A DNA stretch of 64,000 nucleotides from NCBI GenBank assembly GCA_033064195.1, contig JARBJD010000063.1, positions 62,001 to 126,000 on the forward strand. The letters are read 5' to 3'. Below the pieces are notes generated by a model. The model was not told the origin of the DNA and searched no databases. It saw only the letters and a list, made by a program, of their open reading frames with translations. Made by a program: the position numbers and the translations under genes. This DNA is from Blattamonas nauphoetae (taxonomy: Eukaryota; Preaxostyla; Oxymonadida). How positions within the stretch are numbered: position 1 is the first letter of the stretch; every line of letters begins with the position of its first letter. Below, piece after piece: positions 36,803 through 48,735 of this stretch.

Positions 36803-39800
36803 TTATGAAATCTGACGAAGAAGGGAAGATTTCTGGATGATCAGGGAACTCGACGAGAAGACACATTGTCTTCTGATGATTGTTGGCTGGCGAGAGCTGA
36901 ACTCGATGATCGCGCCTGTCGCTGTCTGAGCAGGAGGTTGTGAGAGTCGATCCCAATCAAGTTCAGCAATGCCGTCAACACGAGACGACCACAGACGAGA
37001 CGGGGTGGTGTTCTCGAACCAGCAGTCGGTGAGAATGATGGTCGGTTGGGTTGCTTGAGTGAGGAGAAGGAGGGTGGCCGTGGAGGATGTGGATGGGAGA
37101 TTGTCGAGGAAGAGACACGACGAGAAGGTGATGGTTGGTTTGGGAGTGGATGGAGAGAGGGTGAGGGAGAGGGAGGGTCCGAGAACGGTGGATGAGGAGG
37201 AGAGAACCTCACATTGCTCGAACACAAGATCTTTGATGAGAAGGGATTTCTGAGCAGTTGTGAGAGTGACGACAGCATCTGCTTGTTTTGCGGTGGAGGG
37301 AGATGTTCGAGTTGTGTTGAGGAAGCGGGAGTTGGCGAGAGAGAAGGAAGATGAAGATGAAGATGAAGAGAAGTGGATGAAGGAACAGTTCATCGTGTTT
37401 GAATTTCGAACAACAATTTTGGAAATGTCAAGGACAACATTCCCACTGTCGCTCTCCACACCAAACACGACTTGTGTCGTCTTCAGTCCACTCACTCTCA
37501 CATTCGAGATTTCCATCTGTCCCTCTCGCAACCACCCCAATCCCTTCCCCACTCTTCCCTCTCCTGCGCTCTCAACAACGACAGAGCTCAACACGAACGA
37601 TCCTTTCCCAAAGACGAGGAAAGCAGATGTTGACATCGTTCCAGTCGAATCAGTTTCGAGTCGGATGGTGATTGATTCAATTGAAACGCTGCCTCCATCC
37701 AGTTTCAGGACTCCTTGTTCGCCTCTGACTTCTCTTTCAACAACAAGCGTACTTGTTCTGCCTGTTTCCGACCGAATCACGAGAGATTCCGCCCCAATCC
37801 TCATTTCCTGTCCGATTCTGTCTTCTTTTCGGACCAGAATGGCCAAATCTTGACTCTGGCTCGTCTGCTCTCTCGACGACCATCCTCCAAACAATGTCGA
37901 ACACGGGTTTTCCTCTCCACCACACGACGAGATTTCCGTGCTTCCATCGGACGTGATAAAGATGACATGCTCGTCGAGTCCTCCCAAAGTCGTGAATTTG
38001 ACGTTGCCGTCCAGAACAACTACATCTGTGGGTGGATCGCCTTTTCGGATGGATGTGAGTGCATATTCTGAGCTGTATTGAAGCCCTTCTTCTCCCATCT
38101 CGACCTCCTCTGATCGTCCTTCTGTTGCTGTCCACGTGCCGACAGTGAATGTGATTGTGTCGTTGACTGTCACAGTGTAGTCTCCAGTGAGTAGAAGACC
38201 TGCCCCATGGAGCGTGATCTGGCATCGAGTGCGTTTGGCGTCTGTGAACGAGAACGTCGCACCTGTCACAATCGGGAGTGGGGGAACATCCACTTTGAGT
38301 CCGCTGTTGATATGAACACTCGCTCCGTTCATATCGACAAGAACGAGGTTGTATGATTGACCAAATTGCAGACCGGATGGATTCGATGTGGACACTGCGA
38401 GTTCGATCAGAATCGATCCATTTGGTTGGAGATCAGCATCGACAGTGAATTGATGTGGCGGGTCTGTTTCAACATCCCACTGCCCTCCTTCCAATCCCAC
38501 TCCACCAAAACACACAACTGCCTTTGTTTTATCAGCATTAAGTGTTGTCGAGATGGATTCGATTCGTGAAGGAGGATTCGGAGTGGTGAACATTCCATCT
38601 GCGTAGGGATCCGTGACAGTGATTGGACCGAGAGTGAGGGTGTCGATGGAGTAGTTCTTTCCATATTGAAGTGTGTTTGTTTCATTGTACACCTCTATCG
38701 TTGCTTTTCCTTCTGTCGGAGTTGTGAACTCAACTGGAATGACAAGCGAACCAGAGGCAGCTGTTGTCGTCAGCGTCCACACTTTCTGAGCGAAGTTGCT
38801 GCCTTTCACAACCAACACGATGAAATCTGGAGATTCTTCTGAGATAGACGCCTCGGCTGAGGTGATACTGGGTTTGGGAGGGGTGTTGACTGAAGTCACA
38901 CCCAGAACGAGGCGATCGTTGGGGGTGATGGAGGTGATGGAGAGAGTTTGGGCGAGAGGGAGGGAACCGGGCTGTGTGATGTCCAGCCATGGAGAATGGC
39001 CACCAGCTGAGTCAAACGTGACTGGGAAGGAGTGGTCTGTGTCGAGAGTGATTGTGAACACGCCAGCAACGGGAAGATTTGATCCAGTGAAGAAGAATTG
39101 GACGCTGATGCAGTCGGGCGAGCGAGAGGTGGAGATAGATGTGATGATTGGAGGAAGTGGGAGAGTGATGGTGAGTGAGGGATTCACGATGAACGAGTCT
39201 GCCCCATCTGTCACTGCTTTCACAGTGTATTCCTGACCGAACTCGAGCGTGGATGACGATTCAGTCAGGCCGATCGGGAAGTCAACTGTGATGTGGGTGG
39301 GCGAGATGAAGTCGATGTTGTTTGGAGAAGTCACGACCACTCCATCTCTCTCCACAACCACTTGGAATGCTTTCGAGGAGAGAGACACTCCCGCAAGAGT
39401 GATTGTGACGAGAGTTCGTTCGTCGTTCGGAACGGTGCTGAGGCAACTCTCGATGCGAGCTGGTGCTGCTGGTGTGAGAAAATGAGCGACGTTCAGAAGA
39501 GCGACAGTCACATTCTCGTTCTTCATCTCTTCCACGGTGTACGTCTTCCCAAATTCCAATGTTCCTGTTTTGTTGTACACTTCCACTTCCCCACTTCCAC
39601 TTGTCGCATCAGTTCCAACCGACACGGGAATTGTCATCCTGTTTGTCTGTTCCGATTCCTTCACGATGAGATCGAATGTTCCAGAGGCCATTCGTTTTCC
39701 TGTCAGAGTCAATGTCAGGCTGTTCGGATCTCCAACTTTCAATTTCGATGACACTTTCGTCAGAGTCGGTCCTTCAGGAGTCGTGAAAGATGTGGCTTTG

Positions 39801-40022
39801 AGAACGATGTGCTCACCATCAGCATCGATCAGAGAGGAGAGAGAATAAGTCGTGTCGAAGTCCATCTCTCCCACTCCTCCTCCCTTCACCCAATCTGACA
39901 CTCCAACTTGACCTGAGAATGAAACCGAGAATGTCGAACCGACTGATGGTGTGGCTGTGAACGTGCCTGTTGAGGGAAGATTGGTTCCTGCGAATGAGAG
40001 TTGGAAGTGGGTGAAGTTGGAG

Positions 40023-42657
40023 GGGTATGTATAGAGACAGATCTGATTTTGTATACACACAGATCTAAATTTGGTATACGCACAGATCTGCAGTATACAC
40101 ACAGATCTGTCAAAATGTTCATAATTTTCGACTATATCACTCATTTTTTATCTTATCTAGCTTCAAAACATAGTTAATGTCCATCTCCCTCCTTTAAACC
40201 AAAATTCTGTCTTTGTGTGAACGATGGAAGTGATCAACCCGTCAAGCCTAGGTTTCTCTCCATCTCTCGAAATATCGATATATACAACCTTTCGAATCCA
40301 AACTGTCAACTCACATGTCTCATCAAACTCATCCTCAATCTGCCTTCGACCTTGAATTGACGGAATTGTTTTAATCGCAGCTCCCTCTCCCATGACAGAT
40401 AAACTTCATATCCAAGACTGGATGCAGCATTTGAATAGTCTCCAAACAGCCCTGGTAAAGGCCGGATTCTATACCGAAACAATAGACTCACCATACCTTC
40501 GATCCGGAGTCGAAAGAACACAAGTCTTTCTGATCGTTCCGAAAGACGTATTCTCACGGATTCTCCGTCGAATATGAAGTGATCAATGACATATCTAGTG
40601 ATACAATGGAATGTTGGCAAAGTTCGTTTAACCTGCTGTTCGAAGGGTTGAACTGATTTCTGAACAGTTGAATCACATTCGCGTGAAGAACGTTTCAATA
40701 TAGTCTGTCTCACATTTCACAATCATTATTTCATCTCTTTCTCCATCTTCAGCATATTGCACCATGACAGTTTGGTGACTGCTTCACTGGACACCATTCG
40801 GTACAACTTACCGTGATGCCCTCCGTCAAGCCCAGAAGGATGTGGGACGAGGCCGGAACATTCTTTGAGAGTGTCCACTCTCATCTGTTTTTAGATATGT
40901 GCCAGACTCAAAATGCAAAATCCGATCCCGCCAAATTACACAAAAGTATCATCGGTACATTCCCGTTTGGCCAAAAAAACAAGTCATACACTCTCACTTG
41001 GCACTTTGGATCAACCAATGAGGGATGCAAAATTGAAGCGTGTCGTTTTCTCATCACACCAAAACAAGAAACTGGACAGAACGAAAAGACATCCGACGCA
41101 ATCGTGGGCGTTCATCAGGCTTGATGATGACCTCGTACTTTCGAGATTGGAAGATGGAGGAAATATGTCGAGCGATAGAGACGATCTGAGTTCTCCACCA
41201 CATGATCTCGAAAGCCAATTTTCCTCCCACTTTCAAAGCACTAGTTCATCCACAAGCGAACTATCGTCATTTTTTGAGATGTATGAGGACCTTGTGGAGT
41301 CAATGAACTTCCTTACCATCAACTCCAACACACTTCCATCCAACCCATTTCCCCTCCGATGGTTCGGATCCGCTCAACCAAATCGTCCCCACAGGCCACC
41401 CCAACTCATGTTTTCAAAGTGGACCAACGCCTAGTCCTGTGAAAACGAACGCATCAATGGACAAAAACCAGATACAGGAATCTCATCTGAAGCTATTCTC
41501 CCATTCGCAGATCAGGTGGCAGGAATCGGAAATATTGCACCTTTCGCAGATAGTGTCAAATAAACCGCACTCATCCCAGAATATTACACTCAAATCGACA
41601 CAATACCTGCTTTCAAAAAGTTGGGAATCAAAACACACGGATGTCTTGACATCCTCCCCTTCCAAGTGGAATAGTTGATCACTCGTACAACATACTTTAT
41701 CTTTCCGTGCGGAGAGCATCAGTGGACTTAGTGTGGAGTTTGAGAGCGGTTCAGACAACACTGAACCCTCCGTGTCTTGTTTGGGGTGCGATAGCAGGTG
41801 AAGAACTCTTATTTATTCGATCAGCGGGTTCTGTGGCCGATGGAGGAATCAGTACCGATCATAGCTGAGAACGAGCGAAGGACTCAAGACGAAGATTTGT
41901 CGAAGTGAGAAAGAACGGAAATCAAGCAATTATGAAAGAAAATGCGGCTACAATGGGTAACGAGGAGGAAGGAGAAGAGGAAGTATCTATTATCCTGCTG
42001 GACATACCTTCGAAGATGATCCCACAGCGGAATTGCCGTCTCCAGAATTCACGATCCCTCGTTCAACTCTCGAATGCACAATCGCAACCCACCCACAATT
42101 CTGAAATATTCCATTCAGAGCCAACCCAAATCTCTCTTTGGTCACCACAACACGACAGAAATGAGGATCCTGTGTTCATCATCGTTACGTCACCAACAGC
42201 ACTTCTTGCTCCACCCTACCTGAATGATGTTCTCATGGATGCGATACAGCCCGACTCCCGAACCAGTTTCCCTTTCTCCTCTTCATTTCACTCTTTCACT
42301 GAATCTTTCCCTCTGTCAGCTTCCTGCACAACACCGCGTCATCAACCAAGCCACGACACCTCTACTTCCTCATATCCAATCGCTATCATCCCTCACCTCA
42401 CCTTGTCTCACCCGTGATTCGTTTCAAACTTATTCTGGCTTGATCAGTTCAGCTGGTCACACATTTGCGAGAGTTGTTGTTTTAAAGGGGGTAGAGGGAC
42501 ATACAATTTGTTTTGAAGATCAATCAGAGAAAAAATGTTCAATTTAGTCAACAATTAGGAACATATTGACAGATCTGTGTGTATACCGCAGATCTGTGCC
42601 TATACCGATGGACAGATCTGTGCGTATACAAAATCAGATCTGTCTCTATACTTACCC
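40023..42657. mobile_element. 2,635-bp DNA transposon, 9-bp target duplication (MULE-like)
   Basis: Target duplication AAGTTGGAG lies at 40014-40022 and 42658-42666. Terminal inverted repeats start GGGTATGTATAGAGACAG on the left and GGGTAAGTATAGAGACAG on the right (reverse complement) and extend about 90 bp. Each end carries a subterminal motif GTATAC(A/G)CACAGATCT or close variants three times, a likely transposase-binding array. Nine-bp duplications are typical of Mutator-like elements. No complete transposase is present. Internal short frames (40813-41124, 40913-41434, 41905-42417) are unrecognised. One frame near 41,700-41,850 contains CLVWGAIAGEELLF, faintly like a DDE transposase strand, but this is weak. 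The element is probably non-autonomous or decayed, or carries captured host pieces. Confidence 0.88.
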
Positions 42658-45608
42658 AAGTTGGAGGAGAGCTTTGACGAGATGGTTGTCACGATGGGAG
42701 CATTTGGAACCTTAAAAGAGAGATACGTATTCACGAGAAACGAGTCGATGTCATTCTTGACGGATTTCAGTTGGTATGTCAGTCCATATTGCAGGGTGGG
42801 AGTCGATTCAACACAACCTGTGTTGAACACCACGTTAATTTCTGAGTCCGAGACCCAGTCGATCTCATTTGGAGAAGCGAATTCAGTGCTGCTTCGGTTG
42901 ACGATGACGAAGAATGGCTTGTCCGAAAGAAACACGCCGATGAGCTGAACAGTAACTTCCGTCTTCTCTTTGTTCAACGAGATGTCTCCGAAGCTTTCGA
43001 TGCGAGCTGGTGCAGGCGGAGTTGTGAAAGAGATGGGCGAAGGAATTGCAAAGACTAATCCTGATGTTGGATTTGAGAACGAGTCGATGTTGTATGTCTT
43101 CCCATACTTCAGTCCACCAGATGTGTTGTACACTTTCAACAGTCCACTTCCATTCAGTACACTGTTGATATCAACTTGGAGGGAAATGATGTTGGATTCT
43201 CCTGCTTCTGTCACATTCAGTTCCGAGGATCCATACGGCATTTCGCTTCCAATCAGAGTGTATCTGATGTAGTCCGGATTAGTTTCGTCGAGAGTGATTG
43301 TGAAGCTAGTCAGTGATGGTCTCTTTGCCGTTGTGAAGTTCGTATGCATCAGGAGAAGGTGTTCTCCCACTTCGTCGACGAGGGAGTTCATAGTGTAGGT
43401 TGTGCTGTAGTCCAAATCGAACGATGGACCAAGAGGAATGGGTTCTGCGTTTCCTTTTCCGTTTGTGAAAGTGATCGGGATCTGTATAACATTGTTGAGG
43501 GTGAGAATGCATGTTCCTGATGACGGACAGTTTTTTCCAGATAATTCGAGTAGAAGATGTGTTTTTTCGTTGGTGAGACGATGACTGAGTGCGGTAATGA
43601 CTGAAGCGTTGGGGACCGTGAAAGTGAGTGAAGGATTGACTTCGAAGTCATCGTATGTGTTGTTCACTGAGACCAGAGTGTATGTTTCCCCGTAGATGAG
43701 TGCGTTGGATGTTTGATAGTACATGCCCTTGTATTCAACAGTCAGTTCCGTCTCAGAAACAAAGGTAATTGTCGACAGCGACTTCTGATTTGTTCCATTC
43801 ATTTCCACATATGCATAGAACGGCTGGGCCGAGAGATCTTCACCGATGAGCGTGATGGTGACGTGTGTCTTCTCCTTGTTCAGTGATACTGTTCCGATGC
43901 TGGTAATTCGACCTGTTACAACATTGTCGACCGTCCAATTTAAACGATGGTTCTGTCCCAAACCAGTTTGGCTGGGTCCTTGTTGAGTGGCGGGAGATGT
44001 CAATTGGTCGAGAGACGACATTCCACTTTACAAAGATTGTCGTGTTTGGCATGGCGGCTACAACGACTCTGAATTCAGCTCCGAATTTCAGTTCATCCCA
44101 TTCGTCCAGACAGACACTGGTTGGAGCAGATTGCGTACCCAGCTCTGGAAAATTGAAGATGAGGAGGCGATGAAAGTGGGGGCGGGAATCGTCGTTGGGA
44201 GTGGTCGATCCGTCGAGGATGCCCACCAAAGCGATCATCCTTCCTTCGACGGCCGATTCTGTCAACATCTGAAGAGTCGCTGCGCTCCTGTTGACGGGAT
44301 TGCACGAGACTCTGCTGATTGAGGCTTCTTGCATTGGATGAGGGATCAGCGTGCTGTCCAGTCTGTCCTCGTCAACTATCAAGCAATTCCATGCGCCTGT
44401 CGTGGAGTCACAGTTCGTGATTCTTGTCGCCAACAACGACAAGCTCCCCACGTCCTGCAACACAACGTCCTTCCCTTCAGACGAGTTGGCCCCTCTGAAC
44501 ATCACGCTGTCCAGAACGAACTCGAAGCAGTCTGCGAGGCGCAGAACACAATTCACCGCGCCTTCAGAGTGAGGATGGCAGCAATCCACGAAGAGCACGT
44601 TGCAGAGACTGGCTGGGCCGTTCGAGAGAAGATCGACAGCGTGGGCAGAAAGTGGACTTCGTGTTGCGGTTCGGCTGCGGTGGAAAACAGAGTCTGAGAT
44701 GGAAAGAGAGGAAGTGCCGGAGAGCGTCACACTTCCCCCAAACTGCGCTGAGCACGCCATGAACGTGGACGACGAGAGAGAGAACGCTGGTCGGTTCGGC
44801 GAGTGGCAGGACAGAAACAGAGCACCGGTCCGAGCTGACACATCACAGAACGAACAGCCACTGAACGCAATGGTGTTCAGAGTTGTCCTGTTCGTGTCTA
44901 CCCGATCCTGGTGTGGAAGGTGACGAAGCTGTGGTTGGTCTGTGTCTGGGTGCTCTGGCGTGAGGGGGGAGTGGCAGTGGGTGAAGGAGGTGTTCGAGCA
45001 GACGAGAGACTCGCCGCTGTTCATGTCCACACAGCCTGTTCCACAAAGATGGTTCGAGCTCCAATCAACACAGCTTCCCACAATTTGCTGTGACAGCCAA
45101 ACTTCACACGGAAGAGCAGAGCAGCGAGGGAGGCTCGTTGTGTTCAGCAGGCGGGAAGAGACGAGTGAGGACTCAACAGCGAGTTGGGTTGCCACGACTT
45201 CATTCTGTTCTGTCGAAGGCGTGTTGGGGTTAGAGAGGAGAGGACCAGTTCCAAGAACGAGGCAGGCGTCGTCGATCGAGAGACCGGAGCAGCTGACTGA
45301 GACATCAGCGTTCATCTCAACACAGGGTAGATGGGAGGAGGTGAAACTGTTGAGCAACGAAATGGCTGTCAGAGGAAGGAGCGTCCGAAGTTCACTCGAT
45401 CGGTGAACAACGTCAATGAACGAAATCGAACTGCCATCGTTCCCCTCAGAACAGATAATCACAAATGGGGAACATTCAGGATTGGAGATGATCGGGCTCG
45501 ACAAGATGGTCACGTTGGAGTTCGAGAGTTGTCCAGCCGATGTTCCCATCCATCCGCAATCAATTATCATCGATAAAAGCAAAGTCGACGAGTTTGAGAA
45601 GACAAAGA

Positions 45609-46020
45609 GGCTTAATCATACCCCGTGCCCCCTCACCAAAATTTTCAAATATGTCTGGTTTTTAATATTAAACACACTTTTGATAAAATTTTGTGATTTT
45701 GAGGGCGAAAAAAAGCTGCCCTTTTTGGCCGGATCCAGCCCATTATTTGTTTCAACACTTCACAAAGATCCTTTTTTCTATGGTACTTTTGAGAATTCAC
45801 CAATAGTCTTCACAGCCCCCCCTGCTCTTGAGCGGGGGGCTGTGAAGACTATCCGACATTATGAAAAAGTGTCTGGAAAAAGGATCGGGTGAAGTGTAGA
45901 TAAATCCATAACTCCAAAACCCGGTCTCAAATCGAGCAATAATTGTAAAAACATCGTGAAGTGATATTAAACAAAGCTCCTGTTAAAATATTGGAGGGGG
46001 GCACGGGGTCGGATTATGCC
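45609..46020. mobile_element. 412-bp MITE, 8-bp target duplication, strong central hairpin
   Basis: Target duplication GACAAAGA lies at 45601-45608 and 46021-46028. Ends are GGCTTAATCATACCCCGTG on the left and GGCATAATCCGACCCCGTG on the right (reverse complement), then CCCCC. The centre holds a perfect 19-bp stem, ATAGTCTTCACAGCCCCCC at 45803-45821 against 45834-45852, with a 12-base loop that contains its own GCTC/GAGC pairing. Outer parts also pair loosely (AAGATCCTTTTTTC with GAAAAAGGATC), so the whole unit folds back. It has no coding capacity. The 8-bp duplication suggests hAT-type mobilisation, though the tips differ from the hAT-like element at 48736-54168. Confidence 0.88.
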
Positions 46021-46710
46021 GACAAAGATGAATTTTGTTGGTTCTTCATGGTCATTGGCAAAGTTATTTCTTGTGTTCGATCCCATAGAGTGATCTTCGC
46101 CCAGAGACAATGTATGACAGATTCTTGTCATTCTTCCTCGAAGATTCAGTGTGGTAGATGAGACTAGATACTGTTGCGCATGATATTTATCACTGTTTAG
46201 ATCGAGTATGCTGTGAAATCCGTCCTGATTGTTTGGTTCATTTTCACTTGGTGAAAGTTTCGTCGATCGTAATATAGTTGAAAATGGGATAATATCCACA
46301 TGAGAGGAGGTTGAGACACAGAGTCGTACAGTGATTCGAAACATCGACCATCTTTCGGCACGAGTGGACTTTCTGGGCCAAAGGTGATCGAGGTGTGTTG
46401 TGACATTGTAGTTCATCGAGGCTATTCTCTCATAATAAATTGTCCAATATGGATGTGAACACGTTTTCTTTTCAAAATGTTGAGAATACTGTCGAGATCG
46501 TCTCAGAGAATGTCACGATCATTCGATCGTGTTTGATGAGGTCGATCGGCGAACTATATCACTTCATCTTTACGCTTTCTTGATTCATTTCAACTTTATG
46601 TCTCGTATTTTCTTACAATTTTTCAAAACATAGCGATTGATCATGATGTATCGTGAAGTGACAATCTACTGCAGTTCTCCCTTCAAGACACCAATTTTTT
46701 GGAAGTGAAC

Positions 46711-46795
46711 GTGCGGCGCGTTTGGCCTAGCGGTAGCCAACCCCTCTGTCGACTGTTGTGCTCGGGGTTCGACTCCCGCCGAGCACAACTTTTTT
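46711..46795 (+). ncRNA. Pol III tRNA-like unit (A box, B box, T6 terminator)
   Basis: TGGCCTAGCGGT at 46723-46734 matches the tRNA A box. GGTTCGACTCC at 46766-46776 is a perfect B box. A run of six T at 46790-46795 follows directly, as a Pol III terminator. A perfect 11-bp stem (46755-46765 with 46779-46789) encloses the B box, and TGGC/GCCA forms a D-arm-like hairpin around the A box. A normal cloverleaf does not form: the T stem has a mismatch and the 5' strand pairs poorly with GAGCAC. It may be a tRNA pseudogene, an unusual tRNA or a tRNA-derived small RNA. It sits between two divergent surface-protein genes. Confidence 0.55.
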
Positions 46796-48735
46796 GCCAC
46801 TACTTAGAGTTTTTTGGCCCAGAAAGTCCACCCTTGCCCATCTTTCCCCTCCTTTCTTTGAGAAAACTATGTATAGCATGTTCTATCAGGTCTGATTCAG
46901 TGAACGCTGCCACACGAGTTCACTAGTGTAAACAAAGGGTGTGATCCCTCTTCGACATCCTCTCCATCCGCAGATAGAATCTCGCAAAATTATTGGTTCT
47001 CATCATGTTCTGTCTGTCACTCGTTTTCTGGATGATTCAACAAAATGAAGCCAACACAACCGTTTTCCAACCGCCTCGAAGCCTCTTTTCACTCTTGAAC
47101 AAAGAATCGAACGCTCGTGGTCATGACTCGGATATCATTGTTTCGTTGTCCATCCCAGAAGGAACATACATTGGTTCTGACATTGATGTGACACACCGAT
47201 CACTTGTACTTGCAGGAGAACGATCATCTGTCCAAAACTGTTCTGGAACTCGGATTGTCTCTTCATCCGTACGGAATGGAAAGTTGGGTGAAGAAGGGAA
47301 ACATTTTCGATCTTGTGAGTTTTGCATGTTCTCATTGACAAACTCAACACTGTCAATGAAATGGCTGGACATTTCACTGATCGACAATTCTGAAGAAAGA
47401 AGACAGCAGATGAACGAAGGAAGATCACCAAGGCTGGCAATTGTTTCAAGCAGCATGCTGACAATATCCTCAAGCAGAATTGAAGTGTCGCCATGGACAA
47501 GTGCGATTGTGATTTCTGGATCTCCATTGGAGGAATCAGGAAGAGAATCATCAGTTGTGATTTCGAAGAGCTTGCTGTGGAATGATGTTGGGTCGATGCG
47601 TGGTGTTGTTGAAACATCGTCATTTCCATCCCTTGTCGGGTCAGTTTGGGTGTCGATTGTTGGATGCTCGTTTGACTCTTCTCGGATTCTGGGAAACGAC
47701 GGGATTGGCCTCTCACTGACACGACCACCTCGACCGAATGTGGAATCTGTTGGAAGAATGTCGTCGTCGCTGATTAGATGCTCATTTGTGAACATGAGTT
47801 CGATTGGGTCTTCGCACCTGCCCAGCCTCCCGCATTTGGATCAGAAGATGTTGGGATGTGTTGTATCGCTGACAAGCTCGCATTTGTCGGGATCGACGAT
47901 TCGGGACGTGAACACTGTCGGGTGCGTTTTGTGCTCGAATTCCTCCTTCTCCTCCCTCCTCCCCTCCCCAAGCACCAACGCTGATCCGCCGTTCCTCCTC
48001 CTCCCGGCTGGTGAATACACTCCCGACGATTTTGAATATGGCAAACCACTTTGGTTTGTCGATGACGCCGGCCACGAAAACACATCCATCGTTTTCACAA
48101 ACTGTCACTTCACTAGAGCAGCATATGGAACTCGAATGGTTCTGAGAGTCTATGCATACAATGGCACAGTCTCAATCATCTCCTGCTCCTTCACTGACAT
48201 TGCCCCTGCCGGTTATCCCACTGCTGTGTATATCTACCACTATTCTAGATTCAATCACACCTGTGTGACAGTCACATCGTCGAACTTCACGGACTGCTCA
48301 TCAGTCGAGAAGGGAGGAGCGATGTTCATCAAAGTTCCGGATGCCATTCTGATCCAAAAGTGCCGATTTGTCAATTGTTCGGCGAATGATGCCTCGTCTG
48401 AAGGGGGAGGAGCTCTCTATCTTTTCGGCATGACCTCAGATGATCTACTGGCGAAGTTCAACTTGGTCGATTGTGTCATCGCTGACTGCTCTTCGACCAG
48501 CAATGGCGGGGGAGTGTATGCGCATGCAAGACCTGATCTTTCGATCATCGACACAAAGTTCGAACGCTGTGAATTGACGTCTGAATCTGCATTCACGAAT
48601 GGAGGAGGCCTTTCAATCTACGCTTATTTTCACGCAGCTATGACAGTCGAGAGATGCCACTTCATCAACTGCTCGTCCAAACATGGAGGAGGCGCGATTG
48701 GATCAGACTGCCTGAAGAATCTCAGCATCTCCGAC

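Larger units (their letters stand above)
36803..46416 (-). pseudogene. large Ig/TIG-repeat surface protein, split by two transposons
   Basis: The N-terminal part (46416-46021) joins in frame to 45600 downward if the 412-bp element is left out, giving PTKFIFV-FSNSSTLLLSMI. A Cys-rich region follows (SNPECSPFVIICSEGNDGSS, GTGCVDMNSGESLVCSNTSF). Between about 44030 and 43950 the frame changes. GT-AG pairs of 55, 67 or 79 bp fit the phase, so a short intron is likely but unresolved. Next come about ten Ig/TIG-like repeats of roughly 95 residues with the pattern TPPAPARIES...LNKEKTxVTVxLxG...FGxxY. The 2,635-bp element (40023-42657) interrupts one repeat. The frame resumes exactly (SSKLSSN-FTHFQLSF). 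The C-terminal part has one SSCGGEENPC header, beta-helix sequence, and ends at 36803 without TM or kinase lobe. It is presumably secreted. The true start may lie elsewhere, because no signal peptide is visible at 46416. Confidence 0.7.

Noticed and set aside
46021-46416. Independent small gene on the minus strand
   Set aside because: The frame joins the downstream gene exactly once the 412-bp element with its 8-bp duplication is recognised.
46711-46789. Ordinary tRNA-Asp or tRNA-Leu gene
   Set aside because: A and B boxes are good, but acceptor, D, anticodon and T stems cannot all pair. It is kept as a tRNA-like unit.
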